DNA from: Thiohalocapsa sp.
GTDB lineage: Bacteria; Pseudomonadota; Gammaproteobacteria; Chromatiales; Chromatiaceae
Assembly: GCA_021736785.1 (NCBI GenBank)
Contig: JAIPFF010000007.1
Span: forward strand, 62,001 to 126,000
Length of the DNA: 64,000 nt
Direction of reading: 5' to 3'
Positions 1 through 6,957 of this stretch are shown here, one piece after another. Positions within the stretch are counted from its first letter, which is position 1. The number at the start of each line of letters is the position of its first letter. The position numbers were made by a program, and so were the translations under genes. The notes below the pieces were generated by a model. It saw nothing but the letters and a program-made list of their open reading frames with translations, was not told the DNA's origin and made no database searches.

Positions 1-257
1 TGCGGGTAGATGCCGTGCTCGTCGAGTACGGCAGGGAAAACCGCGCCGGCCAGCGGCACGCCGAGCTCGTTCGCTTGCCGCTGCAGATCCGGCAGTACGT
101 CCGCCGCGCGCTCGGGCAGGAGCACCCATACGCCGCTGCCGGGCAACGCGCCGCAATGCTGATTCAACCAGCGTCGGAACGCTTGCGGATCGGCGTCCAC
201 GAGGCGAACGGCTGCCAGCACGGTGGCTGCCTCGGTATCCGCAATGCTTTGTTCCAT
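1..257 (-). CDS. FIST-like sensory protein, N-terminal part (cut by window edge)
   Basis: Only the first 85 codons are visible; the gene runs off the left edge. The ATG at 257 has an AGAGG ribosome site 6-7 bases upstream (GAAGAGGTCGCC), which fixes the start. The visible protein is a short alpha/beta start: a helix with AATVLAAVRL, then VWVLLPERAADVLPDLQ, then GVPLAGAVFPAVL. That last segment resembles the GGIFPxII strand of FIST domains, cytoplasmic sensory domains thought to bind small ligands and often encoded near PAS, EAL and histidine kinase genes. A PAS/EAL/kinase cluster does lie a few kb to the right, which agrees but proves nothing. The assignment rests on one short motif and the rest of the gene is needed to confirm it. 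Confidence 0.45.
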   Translation of the reverse strand, partial: MEQSIADTEAATVLAAVRLVDADPQAFRRWLNQHCGALPGSGVWVLLPERAADVLPDLQRQANELGVPLAGAVFPAVLDEHGIYP

Positions 258-752
258 GGCGACCTCTTCGAGCGGGGCGGGCGCTGCAAGGGGTCACGTT
301 ACAGCGCCGTCGAAGTAAAATCCTATCTCCTTGTCATCGTACTACCGACGCGCGCGCCGTGATGCGTATGCGCTCAAATTTCTACACTTCGTTTCTTTGA
401 ACGGCAACATCGACGAGCGCATGGTGCCATGTGGTTCATGCGGTGCACCCGCGGGTGAGTACCGAGGCCTGCAGTGATCTCGATTCGAGCAGCCTAGCGA
501 CCCCCGTGTACCGGGCTCGTCGCGCGCCAGGGGCCCGGGGTAACAAAGCGGTGCGGTTCTGGTCGATAATGGCCGGCCATGCACACCGTTTCCCGCGCAT
601 TGCTTCGAAAGGTGCATCGAGCCCATGGCGATCGGTTCCCGCAACCGTCGCATGGCGACAGGTGCCGCATGTTGCTCGTGATCCCGATCCCGATCCCGAT
701 CCCGATCCCGATCCCGTTTCCGACACCCGGGCGAGCCGGCTTCAATATCGCC
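258..752. other. Intergenic region with a hexanucleotide repeat at its right end
   Basis: No convincing gene in these 495 bases. It holds the divergent upstream regions of the FIST-like gene (minus) and the outer-membrane protein gene (plus), and the ATCCCG tandem repeat at 681-716. If translation of the outer-membrane protein started at the in-frame ATG codons at 579 or 669, part of this stretch would be coding and the repeat would read as alternating Ile-Pro. Confidence 0.6.
681..716. repeat. Hexanucleotide tandem repeat, (ATCCCG) x6
   Basis: Six perfect head-to-tail copies of ATCCCG. It lies just before the signal peptide of the outer-membrane barrel gene, either in the leader or at the very start of the reading frame (Ile-Pro repeats). 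The 6-base unit would keep any reading frame, so copy-number change would alter spacing or length and not switch the frame. Confidence 0.9.
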
Positions 753-1757
753 GTGCACGCGGGCCATCCGCCGGGCGCGAGAGTCCGCAGCTCGCACGTA
801 TGGCGACGGCTATTGCCGGTGCTGCTGCTGATCGCGCTCGGTCCGTCTGCCGCGCAACCGGTACTCTCGGTGGGTGGCGAGCTCAGCGCCGGCTATGACT
901 CCAATCCGGCACAGAGTGCTGGCGGACCGGGACTGGCGTTCATACGCGCGGCACTCGACGCCGCTCAAGCGCATCGGCTCGGAAATGCCGACCTGACGCT
1001 CGGAGTAAACGCCTGGTACAGGGACTACGAGGCCGACAATGACAGCTACCGCCTGAGCGCCGTGTTGGACTGGACCCGCTTGACGGCGGCGGGCGCGGGC
1101 CAGTTGGGCTTATCGGCCGCGGGTGCCGTTTATCGGGACGCCTTGGTTGCGGCCGACGAGCGCAACGAGGCTGCCCTGACACTGCGCTACGACCACACGC
1201 TGACTGCCCGTGACGCCGTTGCCGCGACCGCCGAGGTGCGTTGGCTTGCCTACCGCAACGCGTCGCTGCCATGGGCCGGGCGCCCCGGCTCCGGTGCCGG
1301 CAACGGTTTCGGCGGGCCGCCTTCGGCCAGCTCGGAGCGCCGCGGCAAGGCCGAGCCCGAGGGCCGGGACGACCGGCTCGCCGGGCTCGAGCTCGGTGCC
1401 CGCCACCACTGGTCGCCCAAGGTCGAGAGCCTGATTTCCGTCGTTTATGCGCGCAACCATTCTCCCGTACCCGTAGAGGCGTATACGCGCGCGGGCGTCG
1501 GTCTGTCGGTTCGCGCCGAGCCCGTGGCTCACTGGCGTGTGCAGGCCGGGATCGGCTGGTCGCGCACCCGCTACGACCGGGCCCCGAGGCGGCGCGAGCG
1601 GACGGATTTCCAGCACGATGTCGGTGTGGCGGTAAGCAGGGCGCTGGGCGACAGCGCCGTGTTCTGCGGCGTGGACTGGCTGCGCAGCGATTCGACGATC
1701 GGCGAGCGCTCCTTTCGCCAGACAGTGACCGAGTGTGGCCTGTCGCATGCGTTCTGA
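753..1757 (+). CDS. Outer-membrane beta-barrel protein
   Basis: About 334 residues if started at GTG 753. This start gives a standard signal peptide: basic stretch (RRLL), hydrophobic core (LLPVLLLIALG), cleavage near PSAA-QP. The mature protein opens with SVGGELSAGYDSNP, a wording typical of GYDSNP-type outer-membrane barrels, and continues as alternating short strands and turns. It ends in Phe (GLSHAF), the C-terminal aromatic residue expected for BAM-dependent barrel insertion. In-frame ATGs at 579 and 669 would add an Ile-Pro repeat region before the signal peptide and seem less likely; none of the starts has a strong ribosome site. The gene overlaps the next by 23 bases and heads an operon that ends in a two-component system, so the barrel may be linked to envelope sensing. 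No substrate can be inferred. Confidence 0.7.
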   Translation: MHAGHPPGARVRSSHVWRRLLPVLLLIALGPSAAQPVLSVGGELSAGYDSNPAQSAGGPGLAFIRAALDAAQAHRLGNADLTLGVNAWYRDYEADNDSYRLSAVLDWTRLTAAGAGQLGLSAAGAVYRDALVAADERNEAALTLRYDHTLTARDAVAATAEVRWLAYRNASLPWAGRPGSGAGNGFGGPPSASSERRGKAEPEGRDDRLAGLELGARHHWSPKVESLISVVYARNHSPVPVEAYTRAGVGLSVRAEPVAHWRVQAGIGWSRTRYDRAPRRRERTDFQHDVGVAVSRALGDSAVFCGVDWLRSDSTIGERSFRQTVTECGLSHAF

Positions 1758-2118
1758 TCGCGCCCGCGGAATCGGTCTGGCGCTGCTGTGCTGGCTCGCC
1801 TGCAGCGAGGCGCCGGCCGCAGAGCCGTTGCTGGCGAGAGTGGTTGCCGTGGATGCCGGCCAGATTAGTCTGCGTCCGGTCGGCGAAGCGCGCACGGGCG
1901 TCGCGCCGATCCGGCTGTCCGTCGACGGCCTCGATGTGCCTGAGGGGATCGTACCCGGCGAGCTCGTGCGTTATTGGCCGGGCGATGCCGCCGGCGGTTC
2001 GGCGGCGGTTATCTCGTTGGACCGTGAACGAGGCGGGGTGCGCGACCGCACCGGTGTGCGGGCCCGGTTGATGTACGGCGCCGAGCGCGGTGTCGGGGGC
2101 ATGCGCGGTGGCCGCTGA
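1735..2118 (+). CDS. Small secreted protein of unknown function
   Basis: 127 residues. The N-terminus has Arg residues then GLALLCWLACSEAPAAEP, a signal peptide likely cut after PAA or APAAE; the Cys in LACS is a weak lipobox candidate. The mature part (about 100 residues) has the look of a small beta protein (LLARVVAVDAGQISLRPVG). A second in-frame ATG lies at 1747. The gene overlaps the barrel gene upstream and the kinase gene downstream, so the three are very probably co-translated and this may be a periplasmic accessory of the sensor. I do not recognise a family. Confidence 0.65.
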   Translation: MACRMRSDRARGIGLALLCWLACSEAPAAEPLLARVVAVDAGQISLRPVGEARTGVAPIRLSVDGLDVPEGIVPGELVRYWPGDAAGGSAAVISLDRERGGVRDRTGVRARLMYGAERGVGGMRGGR

Positions 2119-3697
2119 GCAACGTAGCCGACGGCTGCCGCCGCCCTGGCTCGGGCACATGCTGGTGTTCGGCCTGCTTTTCGCGCTGGTGCTCGGCTGG
2201 TTCTCCTGGCAGACGCGTCAGGCCGAGCGGATCTTTCTGGACGATGCGAGCGAGCATGCCCGGTTGCTGGCCGACGCGGTGATCCTGCACGCCCGGGGTG
2301 CGGTGACGGCGGAAGCGGTTACAGCTGCCATGCTGACCCGTTTTCTGTCCAATGCCGCCGGCTTCGTTGCCTACCTGGATGGTATCGCGCCGTTCACTGC
2401 GGACGAGCTGGCCGCGTTTGCCGGCGAAGCGGACCTGTCGGTGATCCGCATCGTCGGACGCGACGGTGTCGTTCAGGGACCTGCCCTGCCGCTACCCGCC
2501 AGCGCGGCCGGCTGCAGCCGGCTTCAGCGGCTCGTTCGTCTGGATGCCCTGCACACCATCCTCTACGGCATCCCCGCCGAGCGCGATGTCGGCTGCGTTC
2601 TGGTGGGAATGGACAGCCGCGCCACCGAGGCGCTGGAAGCGGCCGTGGGGCTGCCACGGGCGTTGGCCGCCATTGCCGACCTGCCCGGCGTCGAGTCCGT
2701 GCGCCTCGAGGGCGACCCGCGATCCCTCGTCCTCGGACCCGACACCGGCGTCGCAATGCCGCTGGTCGGTATCCGGCGGCTCGCCGACGGGCGCATGGTG
2801 GCGCAGGCCCGCGCGGACGTGGCCGGGGCACGGCTCTTGTTGGACTTGGATGCGGGGCCGCTGCAGGCAATGCGCGCGCGTTTGTGGCTCGAGTTTCTCG
2901 GCTTCGTGCTGGTGCTGCTGCTGGCCGGCAGTGTCGGTACGTGGATTCTGTATCGCCATCAACGCGCGCACGAGCACCAACTGCTGGACTTCGAGCGTCG
3001 TCTATCGCGCCGGCGCGAGGAAGCCGGACTGGGGCGGGCAGCTGCCGCCATCGCCCACGAGATCCGTAACCCGCTGAACACCATGGCCATGGGCTTGCAG
3101 CGATTGAAGCTCGAGGCGAGCGATATCGACACCGAGCACCGGCGCTTGATCGACCTGATGCTGGAAGGCGTCCAGCGCACCAATGCCAGCGTTACGGGAT
3201 TGCTGGACTATGCACGCCCGCTCCAGCCGCGGCGCGATAGTGTGGCGCTGGAGGATCTGATCACCGAGCAGTTGACGCTTTACCGCGGGAGGCTGGAGCA
3301 AGCCAACACACGGGCGCGGCTGGATCTGCATCCGCCGATCCGCGTCAGGGGCGATGCAGGGTTGCTGCGCCGTTTGCTGGACAATTTGCTGCATAACGCC
3401 CTCGAGGCCCTCGAGGCCGAAGCGCCGGGCGGATATTTTCGCATCGAGGCACGCCGACAGCGCGGTACCGCCGTGCTGAGGATCGCCAACGACGGCTTCG
3501 TCGGCGATCCCGTCGGCGTCGAACGCTTGCTTGAGCCCTGGTTCACAACTAAGAACGACGGCACGGGGCTCGGGCTTGCGATTTGTCGGCGCATCGCCTT
3601 GGCCCATGACGGCACGCTGGAATTGCAGGCACCGCGGCCGGGTCGGCTTTGCGTAAGCGTCGTGCTGCCCGCCGCCGAACCGCAAACAGGTCACTGA
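2090..3697 (+). CDS. Membrane sensor histidine kinase
   Basis: 535 residues. Two membrane segments (about residues 24-42 and 266-288) enclose a periplasmic sensor region of about 220 residues with no recognised domain. There is no clear HAMP; a short basic linker leads to the HisKA H-box AAAIAHEIRNPLN with phospho-acceptor His323, then the N-box (LLHNALEA) and G-box (DGTGLGLAI) of the HATPase. The C-terminus follows the AtoS/ZraS pattern, and the gene is followed after 3 bases by an NtrC-type regulator, so the pair should work together. GTG 2108 is an in-frame alternative start with a G-rich tract 11 bases upstream; either start overlaps the preceding gene. Placed behind a barrel and a secreted protein, it may sense an envelope condition (inference). 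Confidence 0.9.
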   Translation: MSGACAVAAEQRSRRLPPPWLGHMLVFGLLFALVLGWFSWQTRQAERIFLDDASEHARLLADAVILHARGAVTAEAVTAAMLTRFLSNAAGFVAYLDGIAPFTADELAAFAGEADLSVIRIVGRDGVVQGPALPLPASAAGCSRLQRLVRLDALHTILYGIPAERDVGCVLVGMDSRATEALEAAVGLPRALAAIADLPGVESVRLEGDPRSLVLGPDTGVAMPLVGIRRLADGRMVAQARADVAGARLLLDLDAGPLQAMRARLWLEFLGFVLVLLLAGSVGTWILYRHQRAHEHQLLDFERRLSRRREEAGLGRAAAAIAHEIRNPLNTMAMGLQRLKLEASDIDTEHRRLIDLMLEGVQRTNASVTGLLDYARPLQPRRDSVALEDLITEQLTLYRGRLEQANTRARLDLHPPIRVRGDAGLLRRLLDNLLHNALEALEAEAPGGYFRIEARRQRGTAVLRIANDGFVGDPVGVERLLEPWFTTKNDGTGLGLAICRRIALAHDGTLELQAPRPGRLCVSVVLPAAEPQTGH

Positions 3698-3700
3698 GAC

Positions 3701-5035
3701 ATGCATATTCTGGTTGCCGACGACGATCCCGCGCAGCGCGAGCTTTTGGCCGGCTTTCTCTCGCGTCGGGGCCACCGGGTCACGCTCGCCGCCGACGGCG
3801 ACGAGGCGCTCGCCGCATTTCTCCGCGAGCCGGTGCAGGTGGCGCTGCTCGACCAGCGTATGCCCGGTGTCGATGGCGTCCGTGTGCTCGAACGGATGAA
3901 GGCGCAAAGTCCGATGCTGCGCGCCATCATGATCACCGCCTTCGGAGCGGTCGAGACGGCGGTCAACGTGATGAAGCTGGGCGCCGATGATTTCCTCGAG
4001 AAGCCCGTCGACCTGACGGTGCTGCTGCAGAAACTCGAGCAGATCGAAACCGATCTAGCGGTCGGCGAGGACGTCGCGCAGGTGGAGCAAGCGCTTGCTG
4101 CCGCGCCGCTGCCAATCGATCTCATCGGTTCGAGTCCCGCGATGCAGGAGACCTTGTCGCTGGTGCGTCGCGTCGCCGACAGTCCCTGGAGCGTGCTGAT
4201 CCACGGCGAGACCGGCACCGGCAAGGAACTGATCGCCCGACTCGTGCATCTACTCGGACCGGCACCGCAAGCGCCGTTCGTCGAGGTCAACTGCGCCGCG
4301 ATTCCGGAAACCCTCTTCGAGAGCGAGCTATTCGGTCACGAGCGCGGAGCCTTCACCGGGGCCGAGCGCCGGCACCGGGGGCGGTTCGAACAGGCGCGCG
4401 GGGGAACCTTGTTTCTGGACGAGGTCGGCGAACTGCCGCCCTCCCTGCAGTCGAAGCTGTTGCGCGCGTTGCAGGAAAAGCGCATCAACCCGGTCGGCAG
4501 CGAGGGTGACATCAGCGTCGACGTCAGAGTGGTGGCGGCGACCAACCGCGACCTGCGCGCGCTGGTCGATGCCGGCGGCTTCCGCGAGGATCTCTACTTC
4601 CGGCTCAAGGTACTGGACATATCCGTGCCGCCGCTGCGGCGCCGGCGAGAAGACATCCCCGCGCTGATCGAGTATTTCGTCGACCGTTATGCGCGGCGTC
4701 CGACGCGTGTTGCGCCCGAGGCCAAGGAACTGCTCGTGCGCTATCACTACCCCGGCAATGTGCGCGAGCTCGAGCACATCGTTCAGCGCAGCCTGACCCT
4801 CGCCCGCGGCAGCGTGCTGCAGCCGGCGGATCTGCCCGACGAGGTTCGCAGCGCCCCGTGCGAGGAGACAGGTCTGTTGCAGGAGCGTCTCGACGCAATG
4901 GAGCATGACATGCTGCTGCAGGCGCTGGAGCACAGCGACTGGGTGCAAACCCAAGCCGCGGAGCGGCTCGGTATCAGCGAGCGCGTGCTGCGCTACAAGA
5001 TGGGCAAGTGTGGTATCCGACGTCGGAGAGGCTGA
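3701..5035 (+). CDS. Sigma-54-dependent response regulator, NtrC family
   Basis: 444 residues in the classic order. Receiver domain (residues 1-120) with acidic DDD near the start, phospho-acceptor Asp51 in ALLDQRMPG and Lys in EKPVD. AAA+ domain (about 140-370) with Walker A GETGTGKE at 169-176, the sigma-54 contact loop GAFTGA at 216-221 and Walker B LFLDEVGELP. Fis-type helix-turn-helix at the end (AERLGISERVLRYKM). All key residues are intact, so it should activate sigma-54 promoters when phosphorylated by the kinase just upstream. The target promoters are not evident in the window. Confidence 0.93.
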   Translation: MHILVADDDPAQRELLAGFLSRRGHRVTLAADGDEALAAFLREPVQVALLDQRMPGVDGVRVLERMKAQSPMLRAIMITAFGAVETAVNVMKLGADDFLEKPVDLTVLLQKLEQIETDLAVGEDVAQVEQALAAAPLPIDLIGSSPAMQETLSLVRRVADSPWSVLIHGETGTGKELIARLVHLLGPAPQAPFVEVNCAAIPETLFESELFGHERGAFTGAERRHRGRFEQARGGTLFLDEVGELPPSLQSKLLRALQEKRINPVGSEGDISVDVRVVAATNRDLRALVDAGGFREDLYFRLKVLDISVPPLRRRREDIPALIEYFVDRYARRPTRVAPEAKELLVRYHYPGNVRELEHIVQRSLTLARGSVLQPADLPDEVRSAPCEETGLLQERLDAMEHDMLLQALEHSDWVQTQAAERLGISERVLRYKMGKCGIRRRRG

Positions 5036-5115
5036 GCGCGTATGGCGCCATCTGCCCCGTCCCTGCGTGCGCTGCAGGTGATGCCGAAGCAATGTGGTTG
5101 GGAGAATGCCCGAGC

Positions 5116-5164
5116 GCCGACGCCCGGCCAGGTGGCCCGGGCGCTTTGTCGGCAAAGCGTCGGC
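5116..5164. terminator. Compound hairpin between convergent genes
   Basis: Outer arms GCCGACGC (5116-5123) and GCGTCGGC (5157-5164) pair perfectly. Inside lie CGCCCGG/CCGGGCG and CGCTTT/AAAGCG stems. It sits between the 3' ends of the response regulator and the DUF2202 gene, as expected for a bidirectional terminator. There is no long T-run, so termination efficiency is uncertain. Confidence 0.5.
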
Positions 5165-5220
5165 GGCGCGGCACGGCCGGGACGCCGCCCCGCCCCGCCC
5201 CGGGCTTGCGGCGCTCGGTG

Positions 5221-5916
5221 CTAGCGGCGACCGCCTTTGCCGCCGCCCGAGTTGCCGCCCTGGCCGTTCTGGCCGCCATTGCTGCCCCCGCGCTCCATGG
5301 GGCTGTCGATAATCGCGTCCACGTCGGCTTGCTCGAGATGTTGCGCCTCGTACGGCACACCCATGCGCTCGATCTCGGCGGCGAAGGCGCGCAGGTGGTT
5401 ACGCGAGCCGCGCATCAGGTTGTCGTAGAGCGTGCGGAGATCCGTATTGTCGGTTGCGGCGATGGCATCGGCGAGATCTTCGATGTCTACCTCCTCGATC
5501 AGCCCGCCGACTTGCAGCGCGTCCAGATAGGAGCCTTCGCCCCGACTCAGAAGTTCGTCGTAGAGGGCCTGCAGCGAGGCATCGGAAAAATAGCCGACGG
5601 CATCCTCGAGCGCAGGATCGGGCAGGGCATACCGATCGAGCAATCGCTTCACGGAATCCATATGTCGCTGCTCGGAGGTCGCGATGTTGACGAATAGCGC
5701 CGCGTTCCAGGCGTCGTCCATCATCGTGTAGACATCCCGAGCAAGCTTCTCCTCTTCACGCATGAACAGCAGCGCCGCGGCCTCGGCGTCGTCGAGGGTC
5801 GGTGTTACGGGCGCCATGGGCTGCTGACCACGCGGGCCGCCGCCGGCGATTGCCGAGCCCGCGGTCAGGGCCGCGCTCAGTGCGATGATCGAAAGGCCGA
5901 GGGTTGTACGCTTCAT
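5221..5916 (-). CDS. Secreted DUF2202 ferritin-like protein
   Basis: 231 residues. Signal peptide MKRTTLGLSIIALSAALTAG with cleavage near AIA-GG, so exported. The core is a four-helix DUF2202 domain: LLFMREEEKLARDVY, then ATSEQRHMDSV, then GSRNHLRAF. The spaced Glu and His residues match the putative di-metal ligands of ferritin-like proteins. The domain is known from structures and metagenomes but has no settled function. The tail (about 20 residues) is almost only Gly, Asn, Gln and basic residues and may be disordered. The gene stands alone, convergent with the response regulator, with a GCGACAG-N10-CTGTCGC dyad just before its start. Confidence 0.85.
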   Translation of the reverse strand: MKRTTLGLSIIALSAALTAGSAIAGGGPRGQQPMAPVTPTLDDAEAAALLFMREEEKLARDVYTMMDDAWNAALFVNIATSEQRHMDSVKRLLDRYALPDPALEDAVGYFSDASLQALYDELLSRGEGSYLDALQVGGLIEEVDIEDLADAIAATDNTDLRTLYDNLMRGSRNHLRAFAAEIERMGVPYEAQHLEQADVDAIIDSPMERGGSNGGQNGQGGNSGGGKGGRR

Positions 5917-5941
5917 GATCGATTTCCTGATTCAGTGCTTT

Positions 5942-5965
5942 GCGACAGATCCAAATCGCTGTCGC
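5942..5965. promoter_or_regulatory. Inverted repeat upstream of the DUF2202 gene
   Basis: GCGACAG (5942-5948) and CTGTCGC (5959-5965) are perfect 7-base arms around a 10-base spacer, 26 bases before the DUF2202 start. It could be an operator or a leader hairpin. No matching second copy was seen nearby. Confidence 0.4.
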
Positions 5966-6399
5966 CGAAGCAGTGAGCACGCGCTATGCCAAGGTGGAAA
6001 GCAATGTCAATCAATGGCTTGCTTCTCCGGGGCGACGCTGGCTTCGACAAAAGCCGCAGGCTTCGACATTGTTGTCGGACTATCCGTGGTCGCCCGGCCG
6101 ACCAGTGTCTTCGCAGTTGGCGGCCGAGTCGGCTCGATCCGCGGCCACGGAAGCCACAGGTTGGGGGAGGTTGGGGTCGGTGGCGGCTTCGGGCGAGGGC
6201 GGGATAAACAGGCCGAGAGCCGCGCCGATAGACTAATCTCGGCTCGTTACGCCGGGGACGTCATTGCCGCGAGGGATGTGCTTATCCGCCACGGGGCCTT
6301 TGCCGTCGCGGCGTCAGAAGAACAGGTCCGGGAGAATCGGATCCGGCGACAACCGTTGCAACGGAGCGACCAGGGACAATGTATCGGCCACCGTCTCGG
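5966..6399. other. Intergenic region without a recognisable gene
   Basis: Together with the bases just before it, this is the stretch between the DUF2202 start and the kaiB-like stop, both on the minus strand. Reading frames here have no recognisable product. It should contain the DUF2202 promoter and the end of the kaiB-like transcript; I see no clear terminator. Confidence 0.5.
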
Positions 6400-6678
6400 T
6401 TATCCACTTGCCGCCGCCGCACCAAGCTTTGCGAGTACGTGGCGGGTGTCGCTCAGGTCGCCGCAGACGCGTTTCATCGGCAATGGAGATAGGCGCAGCA
6501 GCGTCGGCGTGGTCGAGATCAGGTCCTCGCAGGCGCGCACCGGGTGCTCGAGGATATCGAGAATCTCCAGCTCGTAGCTCGTGAACTGTCGGGCAAGCAT
6601 GTTGCGCAGACGCAGCACGACCGGATCATTGCCGAACGATCGATGACTGACGTAGAGGCGAAGCTTCGCGGTTGTCAC
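6400..6678 (-). CDS. KaiB-like clock-family protein
   Basis: 92 residues from GTG 6678, which has a strong GGAGG site 10 bases upstream; longer in-frame starts add a basic stretch unlike the family. The whole chain matches KaiB: strand LRLYVSHRS, a helix LRLRNMLARQF, strand YELEILDILEHP, then TTPTLLRLSPLPMKRVCGDLSDTRHVL, including the TPTL and GDLSD motifs of the C-terminal half that changes fold in true KaiB. The length is also right. In cyanobacteria KaiB binds KaiC; in many other bacteria KaiB homologs occur with kinases or alone. No kaiA or kaiC is in the window. It is divergent from a run of PAS/GGDEF/EAL sensors, so it may act in light, redox or stress signalling. A circadian role should not be assumed. 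Confidence 0.85.
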   Translation of the reverse strand: MTTAKLRLYVSHRSFGNDPVVLRLRNMLARQFTSYELEILDILEHPVRACEDLISTTPTLLRLSPLPMKRVCGDLSDTRHVLAKLGAAAASG

Positions 6679-6850
6679 GGATCGATTACCTCCGGCAAGA
6701 GTCGCTGGACAGAAGCCCGCCCCGGTCGCCCGGCGCGGGATCCTTCGTATCGGCCGCCCGTGCCGGGGGGCTCGAAAGCGCCATGGCCTTGCGGGCATCG
6801 GGAATCGCAACGTCGCTCACAGCATGGAGGGCGGCGCGGATCTAACATTA

Positions 6851-6887
6851 ACAGGCGCGCCGAGCCGAAACAGGCGCGCCGAGCCGA
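6851..6887. repeat. Two tandem copies of an 18-base GC-rich unit
   Basis: ACAGGCGCGCCGAGCCGA occurs at 6851-6868 and again at 6870-6887, a 19-base period, in the divergent region between kaiB-like and the LOV-like sensor gene. Each copy contains GGCGCGCC. Confidence 0.85.
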
Positions 6888-6892
6888 CGGCG

Positions 6893-6940
6893 CGTGTTAA
6901 ACACGTAACGTTTTTGCGGTTACACTCGGACATTATAGCC
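6893..6940 (+). promoter_or_regulatory. Dyad and promoter-like sequence before the LOV-like sensor gene
   Basis: CGTGTT-A-AACACG at 6893-6905 is a perfect short dyad. It is followed by an AT-richer stretch with TTTTTG, 16 bases, then TTATAG, a plausible though weak sigma-70 promoter ending about 20 bases before the ATG at 6958. The dyad would place a regulator just upstream of the -35. Confidence 0.4.
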
Positions 6941-6957
6941 ACGAAAAGCTCGCTCAC

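Noticed and set aside
15-362. Plus-strand frame of 115 codons at the left edge
   Set aside because: Shadow of the minus-strand FIST-like gene, which has a good ribosome site and plausible protein sequence.
6400-6810. 136-codon version of the KaiB-like gene starting upstream of GTG 6678
   Set aside because: The extra N-terminus is Arg/Pro-rich and unlike KaiB, and the strong GGAGG site fits GTG 6678.
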